Assembly (NCBI GenBank): GCA_963839515.1
Contig: CAWIVN010000001.1
Span: 186,001 to 250,000, forward strand
Length of the DNA stretch: 64,000 bases
Source of the DNA: Fredericiella sp963839515
GTDB lineage: Bacteria > Chloroflexota > Anaerolineae > Caldilineales > Caldilineaceae
Direction: 5' to 3'
Below, in pieces: positions 36,522 through 48,081 of this stretch (the first letter of the stretch is position 1; each line of letters starts with the position of its first letter). The position numbers and the translations under genes are program-made. The notes under the pieces are model-generated. The model was not told the DNA's origin. It was given only the letters and a program-made list of their open reading frames with translations, and did no database searches.

Positions 36522-36886
36522 TGTTCGACGTCGATACCCAGGATGTCGTTGATGCTGACCTCGTAACACCTGGCCAGGGCGGCAAGCTCGGCCAGCGACA
36601 GGCGCCGATCCTTGTACTCGACATCGTAAATCAGCTGCTGCGAAAGGCCCGTCTTCTCACGCACCTGGTCATAGGAGAGGCTGCGCGTGGTGCGCAGCTG
36701 GCGCAGGATCTCGCTGACCCGACTGCGTGACAGCTGGCGAATCGAGTCGCGTACGTTGACCTCGTGGCGGGTGACGGGTGCAGTGGCGCGCTGCGGCGTT
36801 TTGCGCATCTGGATGACCGACTCGCGCAGGCGCTGGAACAGTGTTTCGCCCGAATCACTCTCAGTATCACTCTCAGAATCACTCAT
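36518..36886 (-). CDS. XRE-family HTH regulator
   Basis: 122 residues. The first 15 are Ser/Asp/Glu alternation from 12-base DNA repeats (SESDTESDSG). A central Arg-rich stretch (about 27-60) follows, then the HTH (about 63-118) with SYDQVREKTGLSQQLIYDVE and RRLSLAELAALARCYEV. It lies 14 bases downstream of the membrane-protein gene and overlaps the phosphatase start, so the three are one operon. The acidic Ser tail would be a good phosphorylation target; that is inference. Confidence 0.85.
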   Translation of the reverse strand: MSDSESDTESDSGETLFQRLRESVIQMRKTPQRATAPVTRHEVNVRDSIRQLSRSRVSEILRQLRTTRSLSYDQVREKTGLSQQLIYDVEYKDRRLSLAELAALARCYEVSINDILGIDVEQ

Positions 36887-36900
36887 GGTTGGCTTGTCAT

Positions 36901-38460
36901 CTAGGGAACCGTGACCGTAACGGCGACGACCGCCGACACGATGCCGCCGCCCGAACCATCACTGCGTGCTTGGAAGCTGGCCGTGCCGCGGCTCTGTGAG
37001 GCGGCGTCTGCTGGCACGGTAAAGCGTACCGTAACAAACGCCGTATTGCTGGCGCCGACGTTGAGAATGGGCAGGCTGCCCGTACCACAGACGCCGTCAG
37101 GTCGACATAACTGTACAGGGAAGCCTTCGTTGGCCACCACCATTACAGAGATATTGTCGGTGCCGCTGCCGCCGTTGGTGATCAGCAAGCCGATCTCGCA
37201 AATTTGGCCTGCCACGCACTGCATATCGGCGCTGCCGTTCAAAGCCAGGTTGGTGGCATAGAACATGTTCGGCGGCGCTGTCGGCGTAGGCGGATCGGGC
37301 GTCCAGGTTGGCGTAAACACCGGCTCGGGCGTAAAGCTGGGGGTGACGGTCACGGTCGGCGTCGGCGGCAAATACGCCACCGTCGTGGTGTAGGTCTGCG
37401 GCTGCCCGTTACCTAGCACAACCAGAAGTGTATACACTTCGTCCTCATCCTTGATGCACTCTTCGCGTTCGCCCTGGCCGTTCATCGGCAAGTTCTCGTA
37501 GTACACTTCGCGTACGTTTTGAACGTTCCAGCGCACCATCGTGCACTCACCGCGCATCAGCCCGGTTTTCTCGGGTGCAAAGATGACGATCGGCGTTCCC
37601 AGCGGCGTCGGCGTCAGGCTGGGCGTCTCGGTCGGCAGTGGCGCGGCCGCGTCTTGCGGAGCCGGCGTGGAGGTTGGCACGTCGAACACGGGCGTCGGCC
37701 TGCGCGTGGGCACCAGCAGTTCCACATCTACCAGCGGCGTGCCTTCGGCGGCCGGGTCCCCGATCGTGGCGCCAGGGTCGGCTGTGCCGACCGCGGCAAC
37801 GGCGCCCGGGTCGATGCGGATAGGCGTAGGTGTCACCGCTTGTGGCAAGACAGGGATGATGCCCGTATTGGCACTGGGATCGGCCGTCTGCGGCGCCACG
37901 ATAACCCCTTGCTGTGGCGTTGCAGTCATGACGACATAGACGGCGGGCGTGGCAGCAGCCAGGGCCGCCTCATTGGCGGCTGCATTTCCTGCCACGTCGA
38001 CGCGGCCGGCGACGGTTTCGGGACGCAGGTCGCGTGTGACCCATTCCCAGCCGCTGTAGGCGGCAGTCAGGCTGCCGCACAGCAAGACAGTCAAAAAGAT
38101 GAGACCTGCACCGAGCTTACCCCAGCGCGCCCGCCCGCCATCGGCGGCATCCCCGCCGTCAAGCAAGCCCAGGCCCAGCGGGCCTGCGTGCGCGTTTGGT
38201 TGATGCTGCCACGCATCTTCCGCCGTGTTGACAAACGGCACAAACGCTGCGCCGAGGCCCTGCTCTTGTCGGGCGGTGCGATAGCGTGGGCAGCTCGTGC
38301 AGGCGGGAGATAGACAGTAGGTTGCCTGGTCGCCAAGCAGGATAAGCTCCGGCGTACCGGCAGCCAGGCACTGATTTTCAAAGCTTGGGAATTCGACATG
38401 TGGACCGCGGCGGTTATTGCTGTCCAGGGTGCCGAGAAATGGGCATACTTGTTCGGTCAT
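36901..38460 (-). CDS. Membrane protein with N-terminal CPFLG cysteine motif and extracellular Thr/Pro-rich and Ig-like parts
   Basis: 519 residues. N-terminal cytoplasmic part with Cys at VCPFLG (6), the NQC (30), YCLSPACTSCPRY (48-60), a pattern I recognise from Chloroflexota proteins of unknown role. One TM helix (LGAGLIFLTVLLCGSLTAAY, about 115-134). Outside: long linkers rich in TPTP/PTP, a domain around MRGECTMVRWNVQNVREVYY (about 300-365) of the kind seen in Chloroflexota Ig-like proteins, and a CARDB-like beta domain at the end (QICEIGLLITNGGSGTDNIS). First gene of the operon with the HTH and phosphatase genes. May signal across the membrane or anchor to the wall. Confidence 0.7.
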   Translation of the reverse strand: MTEQVCPFLGTLDSNNRRGPHVEFPSFENQCLAAGTPELILLGDQATYCLSPACTSCPRYRTARQEQGLGAAFVPFVNTAEDAWQHQPNAHAGPLGLGLLDGGDAADGGRARWGKLGAGLIFLTVLLCGSLTAAYSGWEWVTRDLRPETVAGRVDVAGNAAANEAALAAATPAVYVVMTATPQQGVIVAPQTADPSANTGIIPVLPQAVTPTPIRIDPGAVAAVGTADPGATIGDPAAEGTPLVDVELLVPTRRPTPVFDVPTSTPAPQDAAAPLPTETPSLTPTPLGTPIVIFAPEKTGLMRGECTMVRWNVQNVREVYYENLPMNGQGEREECIKDEDEVYTLLVVLGNGQPQTYTTTVAYLPPTPTVTVTPSFTPEPVFTPTWTPDPPTPTAPPNMFYATNLALNGSADMQCVAGQICEIGLLITNGGSGTDNISVMVVANEGFPVQLCRPDGVCGTGSLPILNVGASNTAFVTVRFTVPADAASQSRGTASFQARSDGSGGGIVSAVVAVTVTVP

Positions 38461-38465
38461 GCGGG

Positions 38466-40022
38466 TTAGCTTCTCTTGTCGAGCACCCAGGTGGCGGCCA
38501 TTGCCAGCGCCTCTTCCGAGGTGGCAATTTCGCCGGCTGCCTGCGCTTCCTGCAACCGTTCCAGCAGGTTGCCCACTTCCGGGCCTGGAATCAGGTTGAA
38601 GTAGCGCATCAAGGTATGCCCATCTACAAGCGGGCGGCGTACCTGCTCCAATCCCTCGCTATGAAAGGCAAACTCGAGCAACTGTGCCATGTGGCGGAGG
38701 TAACCGTCCCAGATGGGCGGCACATCGGCTGCATTCGTAGCCAGCATATAGGTGGCCTGGTAGTCGGCCAGCGCCAGCATCACGACATCCACGCCGGGCA
38801 ATACGTCAAAGCTGCGGGCTCCTGAGTCGCGCAAGAAACGGAAGCAGGCGCGCCTGCTCAACGGATTGCTCCCAAAACTGGTGTGCAGGTGGTGGGGGCG
38901 CATGTGTGCAGCGACAACTTCTCCGGCCAACTGAACTTCCTGGCGGCTAAAACGCAGTGCCTCGAGACGAGTTCGGGTCATTGCAGCCCCAACCTGATCG
39001 TGGCCCAAAAAGCGGTAGCGGCAGCCGCCGTCGTCGGTGTGTTCGATCGTCCGGGTCTGCGGCTTGCCGATATCATGCAACAGGGCATGCCAAACCAGCC
39101 AATCGACGCGCAGATGGTCGGCGGTGATGGCCTGCATAAAGTGCTGCTTGAGATGAAAACGCCAAGGTTCGAGCGCTGCTTGCCAGGCGCGCGCCGCCGG
39201 CGTGGCGGCGGCGCGCGTCTCGCCCCGCAGCCAATTGCAAAACTGCTTGGCAAAGCTGACTGCCTGCAGCGTGTGGCGATAGACGTCCAAAATGTGAGGC
39301 GGACTTTGCACCACCGCTTCCATTTCGCCCACCTCGGGCAGGATATAGGGCAGCAGCCCATAGCGCCGCAGCATGTCGACGGCCGTGTCCGGTGCCTCCG
39401 CCTGCAAGGTCTTCCACAACTCGTCGCGAATACGCTCGGCGCTGGCAAGCTGAATTGTCGCCGACATGCGCAGCAATTGCAGCTCCGTCTCCTCTTCGAT
39501 CGCAAACCCAAGCTGGGTGGCGAAGCGCACAGCGCGCAGCAGGCGCACGGGGTCCTCGGCCAGGCTGGAAGGGGCGACGCGGCGCAAAAGCCTTTGCTCA
39601 AGATCGCGGCGGCCCCCGACGATGTCGACGAGCTGAGCGGCGGAGTGCCCTTGCCAGTGTACGGCCAGCGCATTGATCGTAAAGTCACGTGCGCGCAGAT
39701 CGCGTTCGATGGTCCCGCCGCGCATAGCCGCTATGTCACACACCAGCGGTGGGGTGGCGGCCGTAAACACGAGACGTGCCACGTCTCGCTCGGAATCCAG
39801 CGGGTAGAATGCCCAGCCCAGGCGGTCCGCCACCTGGCGCGCAACCTGCAGCGCCGAGTGTTCGACCACGACATCCATGTCGTTTGGGGGCTTGGCGGCG
39901 CCCAACAGATGGTCGCGCACGACTCCGCCCACGACATACACGGGCGATGCGATCGCCGCCAGTGCGTTCAGAAGGCTGTGCAGTGCAGAATGTCTGGGTA
40001 ACCAAATGCTGAAATTGAGCAT
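38466..40022 (-). CDS. tRNA nucleotidyltransferase/poly(A) polymerase family protein with HD domain
   Basis: 518 residues. Class II nucleotidyltransferase head: VYVVGGVVRDHLLG (about 28-41) and DMDVVVE (DxD metal site, about 48), RDLRARDFTINALAV (about 107-121), the EDPVRLLRAVRFATQLGF motif (about 155-172), then an HD domain with HALLHDIGKPQTR (about 312-324) and AHMRPHH. It adds CCA to tRNA 3' ends or has a related terminal-transferase role; the HD part is common in Chloroflexota and cyanobacterial forms. It is preceded by an extended -10 promoter. The next gene starts 5 bases downstream of it. Confidence 0.88.
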   Translation of the reverse strand: MLNFSIWLPRHSALHSLLNALAAIASPVYVVGGVVRDHLLGAAKPPNDMDVVVEHSALQVARQVADRLGWAFYPLDSERDVARLVFTAATPPLVCDIAAMRGGTIERDLRARDFTINALAVHWQGHSAAQLVDIVGGRRDLEQRLLRRVAPSSLAEDPVRLLRAVRFATQLGFAIEEETELQLLRMSATIQLASAERIRDELWKTLQAEAPDTAVDMLRRYGLLPYILPEVGEMEAVVQSPPHILDVYRHTLQAVSFAKQFCNWLRGETRAAATPAARAWQAALEPWRFHLKQHFMQAITADHLRVDWLVWHALLHDIGKPQTRTIEHTDDGGCRYRFLGHDQVGAAMTRTRLEALRFSRQEVQLAGEVVAAHMRPHHLHTSFGSNPLSRRACFRFLRDSGARSFDVLPGVDVVMLALADYQATYMLATNAADVPPIWDGYLRHMAQLLEFAFHSEGLEQVRRPLVDGHTLMRYFNLIPGPEVGNLLERLQEAQAAGEIATSEEALAMAATWVLDKRS

Positions 40023-40061
40023 GCGACAAACTTCGGTGCTCCGCGTTCGGGAAATAGCACG

Positions 40062-40070
40062 ATTATAGCA
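40062..40070 (-). promoter_or_regulatory. Extended -10 promoter of the nucleotidyltransferase operon
   Basis: TGCTATAAT on the minus strand, a perfect -10 with TGn. The base pair set 17 upstream (TTCTAG, 40090-40085) is a weak -35, as usual for extended -10 promoters. Leader about 35 nt. Confidence 0.55.
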
Positions 40071-40239
40071 TGTGAGTTCATGATCTAGAATGTAGAGTAG
40101 GGTTGGAGACGGCGTCCGTCTGGAGCGGGCGCATGTGAGGATCGGGAATTAGGAGGAATCGTTTGCGTTCGCCCCTCACTCGGTGCCCTTCAGTTTGCCT
40201 ACCATTTACCTGATGCACCGAGCGTGGGACGTGTCCACC

Positions 40240-40301
40240 CGTGCTAGGCTCGCCCCACCAGGTTGCGTGTTGGTGAAGGGAAGGGGGGCGAGCCAGGCAC
40301 G
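40240..40301. repeat. Dispersed palindromic repeat, family A, copy 2
   Basis: Left arm CGTGCTAGGCTCGCCCC (40240-40256), right arm GGGGCGAGCCAGGCACG (40285-40301): 15 of 17 paired. Same arms and total length (62 bases) as the copy at 29770-29831, different loop. It lies between divergent coding blocks, just past the stop of the ABC exporter gene. Confidence 0.65.
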
Positions 40302-40303
40302 AT

Positions 40304-42322
<2,019 letters not shown>

Positions 42323-42367
42323 AACGCTATCCCCCTTATCTGGCCTACGGTCATTTGACCGTCAACG

Positions 42368-44323
42368 TCATCGAATTGGCTCGGCTTGTGCTGCAGCCCC
42401 GGTTTCCTGGCCAGCGTCTTCATCTGCTTCGCGTCCGGCCACTGGGTCTTCCACCAGTTGGCTGCGGTAGATTTCGGCATAGATCTCGCTGCTTTCCATC
42501 AGGTCCTGGTGCTTGCCCTGGGCGGCGACGCGTCCTTTTTCAAGGACGACAATATTGTCGGCATTTAGAACGGTGCTGATGCGTTGGGCGATGACAAAAC
42601 TGGTGCGCCCCTTCATCAGCCGGTCGAGCGCATGCTGGATGAGGACTTCCGTCTGCACATCCACGCTGCTGGTCGAGTCGTCGAGGATCAGGATGCGCGG
42701 GTTGAGCAGCAGCGCGCGGGCGATGGCCAGACGCTGTTTCTGACCACCACTCAATGTCGTGCCCCGTTCGCCCACCGGCGTGTCATAGCCATCGGGGAAG
42801 CTGAGAATGAAGTCATGCGCCGCCGCTGCCTTGGCGGCGTCGAACACTTCTTCGTCGGTAGCATCGGGCCGGCCAAAGGCGATGTTGTCGCGGATCGAAC
42901 CGGTGAATAGGTTGGTTTCCTGCAGCACTATACCGATTTGGGTGCGCAGCGATTCAAGCGTAACGTCGCGGACGTCTTGGCCGTCGACCATCACTTTGCC
43001 CGCGGTTACGTCGTAGAAGCGCGGGATCAGGTTGATGACGCTGCTCTTGCCGCTGCCGGTTGCGCCCAGGATGGCGATGGTCTGGCCGGGTTCGGCGTGA
43101 AAGCTGACGCCGTTGAGCACGGGTTCGCTGCTGCCAAAGTAGCGGAAGCCGACATCGACAAAGTCGACGGCGCCCTTCACGGGCGGCAGGGGCGTGGCGC
43201 CCGGTTTGTCCGTCACTTCGTTGGGTGCGTCAATGATCTCGTACACACGGTTGGCGCTGGCCGCGGCCTGGCTCATCTGCGTGATGATAAAGCCGAGCTG
43301 GCCCAGCGGGAAGAAGACAAAGACCAGGTAGAGGCTGAACTTCTGCCACTCGCCGATGGTCAACGTGCCGTTGATAATCTGCTGGCCGCCAAAATAGAGC
43401 ACAGCAGCCTGGCCCAGGTTGGCAATCAGGAAGATTACAGGGAACAGGAAGCTGAAGATGCGCTGCACCGTGATCTGCTGGCTCATCAGGTCCTCGGCAG
43501 AGCGGTCAAAACGCTTCTTCTCGCGCGGCTCGGTGGCGAAGGCTTTCACTACCTTGATGCCGGCCAGGTTCTCTTGCAGGATGGTGTTCAGCGTCGAGAG
43601 TTTGGCCTGCACCTTGATGAAGAGTGGCTGCGTGATCATGCCGAAGAGCATGAACATGCCCATCGCCAGCGGCAGGATCGGCAAAATGATCAGCGTAAGT
43701 TGGAAGTTGGTCAGCAGCAGCAGGATGAGGGCGCCGACCAACAGCACCACAGCCTGTACCGCCATCAACAACCCTTGGCCGATAAAGAGGCGCACTTTTT
43801 CCACGTCATCCGTAGCGCGCACCATCAGCTGTCCCGTGCGGTTGCGGTCATGATAGGAGAACGACAGGCGTTGAATCTTGGCGAACAGGTCGTTGCGGAA
43901 GTCAAAGGCGACGCTTTGGCCGGCTTTTTCCGACATGTATGACTGGGCAAAGGCAAACAGGCCGCGCATGACGGCAAAGACCAGGATCAGCGCGATCGAC
44001 CAGTAGAGAGCAGCGTAAGGGTTGGCCAAAGTCTGCTGGTACTGTTCGGCCGTCATGCCGATGGTAGCCATGGCCGCCGCTTGTGCGTCGGGGGGCAGGC
44101 CAGCCGTTTGCTGCACCATCATGCCGTCCGTGATGGAATCCAGGACGTTCTGCACCATTTGTGGCACCATGAGCTGGGCGCCGGTGCTGAGGAACAGGGC
44201 CAGGTAGGCCAGTATCGTCACGCCGCGATAGTGGCCCAGAAAGCGAATGGCCCGGCCAAGGTTCTTAAAACTCGGCCGTCCGCGTTTGCCGGCGGGTGGA
44301 CCGCCGCGAACATTTTGCGTCAT
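42368..44323 (-). CDS. ABC exporter half-transporter, subunit with a degenerate ATP site
   Basis: 651 residues. Six TM helices (about 25-360), Walker A GATGSGKSS (about 425), a canonical signature LSGGQKQRLAIARA (about 525), but Walker B is ILILDDSTSS (Asp for the catalytic Glu) and the H-loop is AQRIST (Gln for His). So this half has one inactive ATPase site, typical of asymmetric heterodimeric exporters. The C-terminal tail is acidic and Ala-rich. First gene of the exporter pair. Confidence 0.9.
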   Translation of the reverse strand: MTQNVRGGPPAGKRGRPSFKNLGRAIRFLGHYRGVTILAYLALFLSTGAQLMVPQMVQNVLDSITDGMMVQQTAGLPPDAQAAAMATIGMTAEQYQQTLANPYAALYWSIALILVFAVMRGLFAFAQSYMSEKAGQSVAFDFRNDLFAKIQRLSFSYHDRNRTGQLMVRATDDVEKVRLFIGQGLLMAVQAVVLLVGALILLLLTNFQLTLIILPILPLAMGMFMLFGMITQPLFIKVQAKLSTLNTILQENLAGIKVVKAFATEPREKKRFDRSAEDLMSQQITVQRIFSFLFPVIFLIANLGQAAVLYFGGQQIINGTLTIGEWQKFSLYLVFVFFPLGQLGFIITQMSQAAASANRVYEIIDAPNEVTDKPGATPLPPVKGAVDFVDVGFRYFGSSEPVLNGVSFHAEPGQTIAILGATGSGKSSVINLIPRFYDVTAGKVMVDGQDVRDVTLESLRTQIGIVLQETNLFTGSIRDNIAFGRPDATDEEVFDAAKAAAAHDFILSFPDGYDTPVGERGTTLSGGQKQRLAIARALLLNPRILILDDSTSSVDVQTEVLIQHALDRLMKGRTSFVIAQRISTVLNADNIVVLEKGRVAAQGKHQDLMESSEIYAEIYRSQLVEDPVAGREADEDAGQETGAAAQAEPIR

Positions 44324-44368
44324 TAATTACTTCCTTGCATCGATGAACCGCGCTCGGACTCCTACAAC

Positions 44369-44401
44369 CAAAAAAGTAGTATACCCGCAATGGCTTGCGG
44401 G
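44369..44401 (-). terminator. Probable terminator after the ROK gene
   Basis: On the minus strand CCCGCAA, loop GCCA, TTGCGGG (44401-44384), then TATACTACTTTTTTG. The T run begins nine bases after the stem, so termination may be partial. Confidence 0.45.
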
Positions 44402-44494
44402 CGATTTATCATAATAGGCCTAGATCACTAGATTGTCACCTAGCCATTGGTTTGGTCTGCAACATCCGTCGCGGCTGCCCGCGCCTGCATCGCC

Positions 44495-45929
44495 TCAGAT
44501 CTGGGTTTGGGGAGAAGGCCCACGCAACGCGTACAAGGCAGCACCGATCACCCCGGCATCGTTGCCCGCAGCACCGGGTTTGAGCGTAGGGACTAAGTGG
44601 GGGTCACCGAGATGCGCCGTTACGTACTCGGTGACAAGCCGCAGGTAGGGCGGACAGAGCAGCGGCACGGCGCCGCCCACGGTGATCAGCCGTGCATTTG
44701 TCATATAGCACGCGTTTACGATCCCGGCTGCCGTGATCCTGGCCGCCATCTCGATGCAAGCGGTGGCGTGCTTGTCCTCGACCCCAGCGGCCGCAGCAAT
44801 CTCGTCGAATCGGGCACGCCGCCCGGTGCGCGCCGTATAGTCAGCTTCGATCCCAAAGCTCCCGGCAATTTCTCCAAAACAGATGTCACCTGGCCTGCCA
44901 ATCTCCTCCGGCGCGCATACGATCATGCGACCCAGGAAACCAGTCTCCAAGCGGGCGTTGCGTATGCGACCATCGATCAATAAGGCGCTTGACAGTTCGT
45001 GTCCGTGGCGGGCGACGTACAACAGCGATCCAGGACTTTCGTGATAGCGTGTGACCGCAGCGTAAGCGGCTTCGTCCGAATCCACGCCCGCCTCATCCCC
45101 TTCCAGGATTAGCGTGCGCAGGTGAGTCTTGAACACGTAGCGGTCGAGGTGGGCCTGCACAGCGCTGACAAATCCGGGGGCAAATCCGCGGAGGGCGATT
45201 CGATTAGGATTGGTCATATGGATGACCCCAGTGAGCGCGACGCCAAAGGCCGGCGGATCGTCGACCAGGCCATCCATGAGTCGTGCATCGGCCCTGTACA
45301 GGTTACCGTACCGGTCACTGCCCGGCCGGATCAACTGCTGGTAGCTGAACTCGCCGGCGCAGGAATCGGCGCCGTCCAGAAAACGTCCCTGCTCGATAAT
45401 CGCACAGCCAACGCGTGTGCCGGCCGTTACATGCAGGAAGGCGCCATCGTAATGACCCGTGCGCACATATTCGGACCAGGCGCCGGCGCGCGCGTCGTTC
45501 AACACCCGCACCGCACGCCCGTACCCTGCTTGCGCCGCTACGGCGGCCCAGTCCAGGCCGCGATAGCCCGTGAATGCGCGTCCTTCGTTGACGATCCCAT
45601 TGGGCCCGAATCAAGCCGGTCGCGCCGATGCCGACAGCCGCAATCGGGTCACGGCAGAGGGCATCAATACGGCGCAGTGCTTGATACAGCGCAGTCTGCG
45701 CCATTGCGGCTGGCACGACCCACTTTCTGTCGCCTGGGCCAGGTTCGTACATATATTCCTCGACGTCGCCCGTCGACTGCCACGTGAGCCGGCCGCTGCC
45801 TGGCGTCGCCACGCTGTAGGCTACCCGATCCGGCGCGCCGGTGGCCGGCCAGACGATGGCGCCCGCCTCGTCGACCACGGCAAACTTGATCGCACTGCCG
45901 CCAATGTCAACGCCAATCGCGACGGACAT
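44495..45929 (-). pseudogene. ROK-family sugar kinase with a single-base frameshift
   Basis: About 477 residues if repaired. From ATG 45929 the N-terminal frame has the ATP phosphate loop VAIGVDIGGSAIKFAVVD and runs to AVGIGATGLIR, then leaves frame. The next frame reads NGIVNEGRAFTGYRGLDW, VLNDARAGAWSEY, HVTAGTRVGCAII (catalytic Asp in NDA), AGEFSY and a C-terminal part with GAVPLLCPPYL. The join is at GGGCCC (45602-45607) where one G is extra. ROK proteins phosphorylate glucose or amino sugars or act as repressors; no HTH is present, so kinase. The protein is longer than usual. It is 8 bases downstream of the aminotransferase gene. Confidence 0.65.
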
Positions 45930-45937
45930 CAGGCTCC

Positions 45938-47044
45938 CTAGCGATCTTCCCAGGCACAACAGACGTCGATGACATAGTCGATCTCGGCCTGCTCAAGTTC
46001 AGGGAAGAGAGGGAGCGAGATCAGAGTGGCCGCCGATTTTTCGGTGATCGGCAGCTCGGCATGGAGGTCGGCGGGCAGACCCCACGGGTAGCCTTCCTGC
46101 TGGTGAATCGCGATCGGGTAGTGCATCTTGGCGTCGATACCCGCATCATTCAGGTGCTTGAGCATGGCATCGCGTTGCGGCGTTTCGACGACGTACAAGT
46201 GGTAGACGTGGCGGTAACCGGGTTTTTCGTAGGGCAGCTTCAGGCTCGTTTCCTTCAGCGCAGCCGTATACAGGGCGGCAATCTCGCGGCGCCGGTCACT
46301 CCACTCGCCGATCTTCTTGAGCTTGACACTCAGGATCCCAGCATGCAGGTCGTCCAGGCGACTGTTGTAGCCCATGCTGTGATAGGAGCGCCGGTTAGAG
46401 CCGTGGTTGCGCAGTGCCCGAATGCGCGGCACGATGTCGTCTCGATTGGTGAGGACGGCGCCGCCATCGCCGTAGGTGCCCAGGTTCTTGTTGGCAATGA
46501 AGCTGGCGCATACTGCATCGCTGTATTCGCCGATGGCAAAACCGTCGCCATGCGCGTCGATGGCCTGCGCGCAGTCTTCGACCACAAACAGGTTGTGGCG
46601 CCGGGCGATGGCGGCAACTGCGGGCATGTCAACCAGCTGCCCATAGAGATGGACGGGGATAATCGCCCTGGTCTTGGGCGTGATCGCTGCCTCGATCTTC
46701 GTGACGTCGAGGTTGCAGGTGTCGGGTTCAATATCGACAAACACCGCCTTGGCGCCCGTGAACCAGATGGCCTCGGCCGTGGCAAAGAACGTGTTGGAAG
46801 TAGTGATGACCTCGTCGCCGGCGCCCACACCCAGCGCGAGCAGCGCCAGCCACAGCGCATCGGTGCACGAGTTGACACCGATCGCCGTCTTCATCTGGAA
46901 GTATGTGGCGAGTTCACCTTCAAAGCGGGCCAGCGTCGGGCCTAGCACGTATTCGCCGCTTTCCAGGACCGCGTGGATGGCGGCGTCGAGTTCCGCCTGG
47001 ATATTATGGTATTGGCGGACATGGCCGTAAAATCCTACTTTCAT
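45938..47044 (-). CDS. DegT/DnrJ/EryC1/StrS-family PLP aminotransferase
   Basis: 368 residues, normal length. GVNSCTDALWLAL (about 57-69) at the cofactor phosphate, TSNTFFATAEAI, FVDIEPDTCNLD, VHLYGQLVDM, VVEDCAQAID (Asp holding the PLP nitrogen, about 158), then FIANKNLGTYGDGGAV with the Schiff-base Lys (about 184). Transfers an amino group to keto-sugars for surface glycan, or acts as a dehydratase in rare cases. The ROK kinase follows in the same operon. Confidence 0.9.
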   Translation of the reverse strand: MKVGFYGHVRQYHNIQAELDAAIHAVLESGEYVLGPTLARFEGELATYFQMKTAIGVNSCTDALWLALLALGVGAGDEVITTSNTFFATAEAIWFTGAKAVFVDIEPDTCNLDVTKIEAAITPKTRAIIPVHLYGQLVDMPAVAAIARRHNLFVVEDCAQAIDAHGDGFAIGEYSDAVCASFIANKNLGTYGDGGAVLTNRDDIVPRIRALRNHGSNRRSYHSMGYNSRLDDLHAGILSVKLKKIGEWSDRRREIAALYTAALKETSLKLPYEKPGYRHVYHLYVVETPQRDAMLKHLNDAGIDAKMHYPIAIHQQEGYPWGLPADLHAELPITEKSAATLISLPLFPELEQAEIDYVIDVCCAWEDR

Positions 47045-47065
47045 AACAGGCTCCCTTTGACAAGC

Positions 47066-47093
47066 TTGAGCACAAAATTCGGGGCCGCATAAT
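47066..47093 (+). promoter_or_regulatory. Possible promoter of the deacetylase gene
   Basis: TTGAGC (47066-47071), 16 bases, CATAAT (47088-47093), 25 bases before ATG 47118. Both boxes are imperfect. Confidence 0.3.
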
Positions 47094-47117
47094 GATTAGC
47101 ACCCAAGGGTATTGTAC

Positions 47118-47951
47118 ATGAAAAGACTGATCGTCAATGCAGATGACTTCGGTCATACACCAGGGTTGAATCAAGGCATCCTCGAATGTCACCGCTACGG
47201 CATCGTGACTTCGACTTCCGTCATGGCCGGCGCACCGGATAGTGGCGAGGCGATACGCACGGCGCAAGCGAACGCGCGGGGGCTTGGTCTAGGCCTGCAC
47301 CTGGCCATCACAGGGCGGGGTAGACGGCCACTCCTGCCGGTCGACCAGGTGGCGTCACTGGTGCAGAGCGACGGCACCTTTTTTCCGCTCAGGATGTGGC
47401 TGTCGCGTTACACGCAGTTTTCAGTGCAAGAGATAGCGCAAGAATTCGCCGCACAGTGCGCCTGGTTTGAGGCGGCAGCCGGGCGGGCGCCCGACCACCT
47501 GGACGCACATCACCACATTGCCTACCGCCATGCAGGGGCGCTGGAGGCGCTCTTCCGGCTTGCGTACAGGTACGGGGTGCCTGTACGCGGGGCCGGTTCT
47601 GATGCTGCGGGTTTAGAGGAATTGCTCCAGGATGTTCCCGAGCCCCATCGCGCAGACGCACGACAGGCTCTCCAAGCCCAGTGGGCGCAGCAGGCGCCCG
47701 CTCATCCAGATCATTTCGTTACCGCATTTTATGGTACAGGCGCCACCTTGGACGATCTGCTTGCGATCCTGGCAAACTTGCCGGAGGGCGTCACCGAGCT
47801 GATGTGTCACCCCGGCTATGCTGATGCGGCGTTGGTCAGCGACTACACGACGATGCGCGAAGTCGAGTTGCGAGTGCTGACCGACGCGCGTGTGCGCACG
47901 CTGATTGCGACGCAAGGGATCGAGTTGATCAATTTCGGCCAGTTGGCATAG
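47118..47951 (+). CDS. ChbG/YdjC-family carbohydrate deacetylase
   Basis: 277 residues. KRLIVNADDFGHTPG (about 2-16) and HLDAHHHIA (about 129-137) give the metal-site Asp and His residues, and ELMCHPGYAD (about 226-235) the further His. It removes acetyl groups from chito-oligosaccharides or related sugars. The ATG at 47118 is the family start; the upstream TTG at 47112 adds only two residues. It precedes a sugar importer, which may share the substrate. Confidence 0.9.
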   Translation: MKRLIVNADDFGHTPGLNQGILECHRYGIVTSTSVMAGAPDSGEAIRTAQANARGLGLGLHLAITGRGRRPLLPVDQVASLVQSDGTFFPLRMWLSRYTQFSVQEIAQEFAAQCAWFEAAAGRAPDHLDAHHHIAYRHAGALEALFRLAYRYGVPVRGAGSDAAGLEELLQDVPEPHRADARQALQAQWAQQAPAHPDHFVTAFYGTGATLDDLLAILANLPEGVTELMCHPGYADAALVSDYTTMREVELRVLTDARVRTLIATQGIELINFGQLA

Positions 47952-48081
47952 CCACGCACTGCTCTGATGCCGCGACGCCTGCCGCGCCCTAATTGCGTTT
48001 TCCCAAGTAAACATATAACATGAATCGCGTTCCCAGCTCAGCTTTCCCATGTGTGTCCTCGATCTGAAAAGGAGGCTTCCC

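Noticed and set aside
47993..48019. TTGCGT and TATAAC as a promoter before the binding-protein gene
   Set aside because: Spacer is only 15 bases and the -35 is poor; not strong enough to list.
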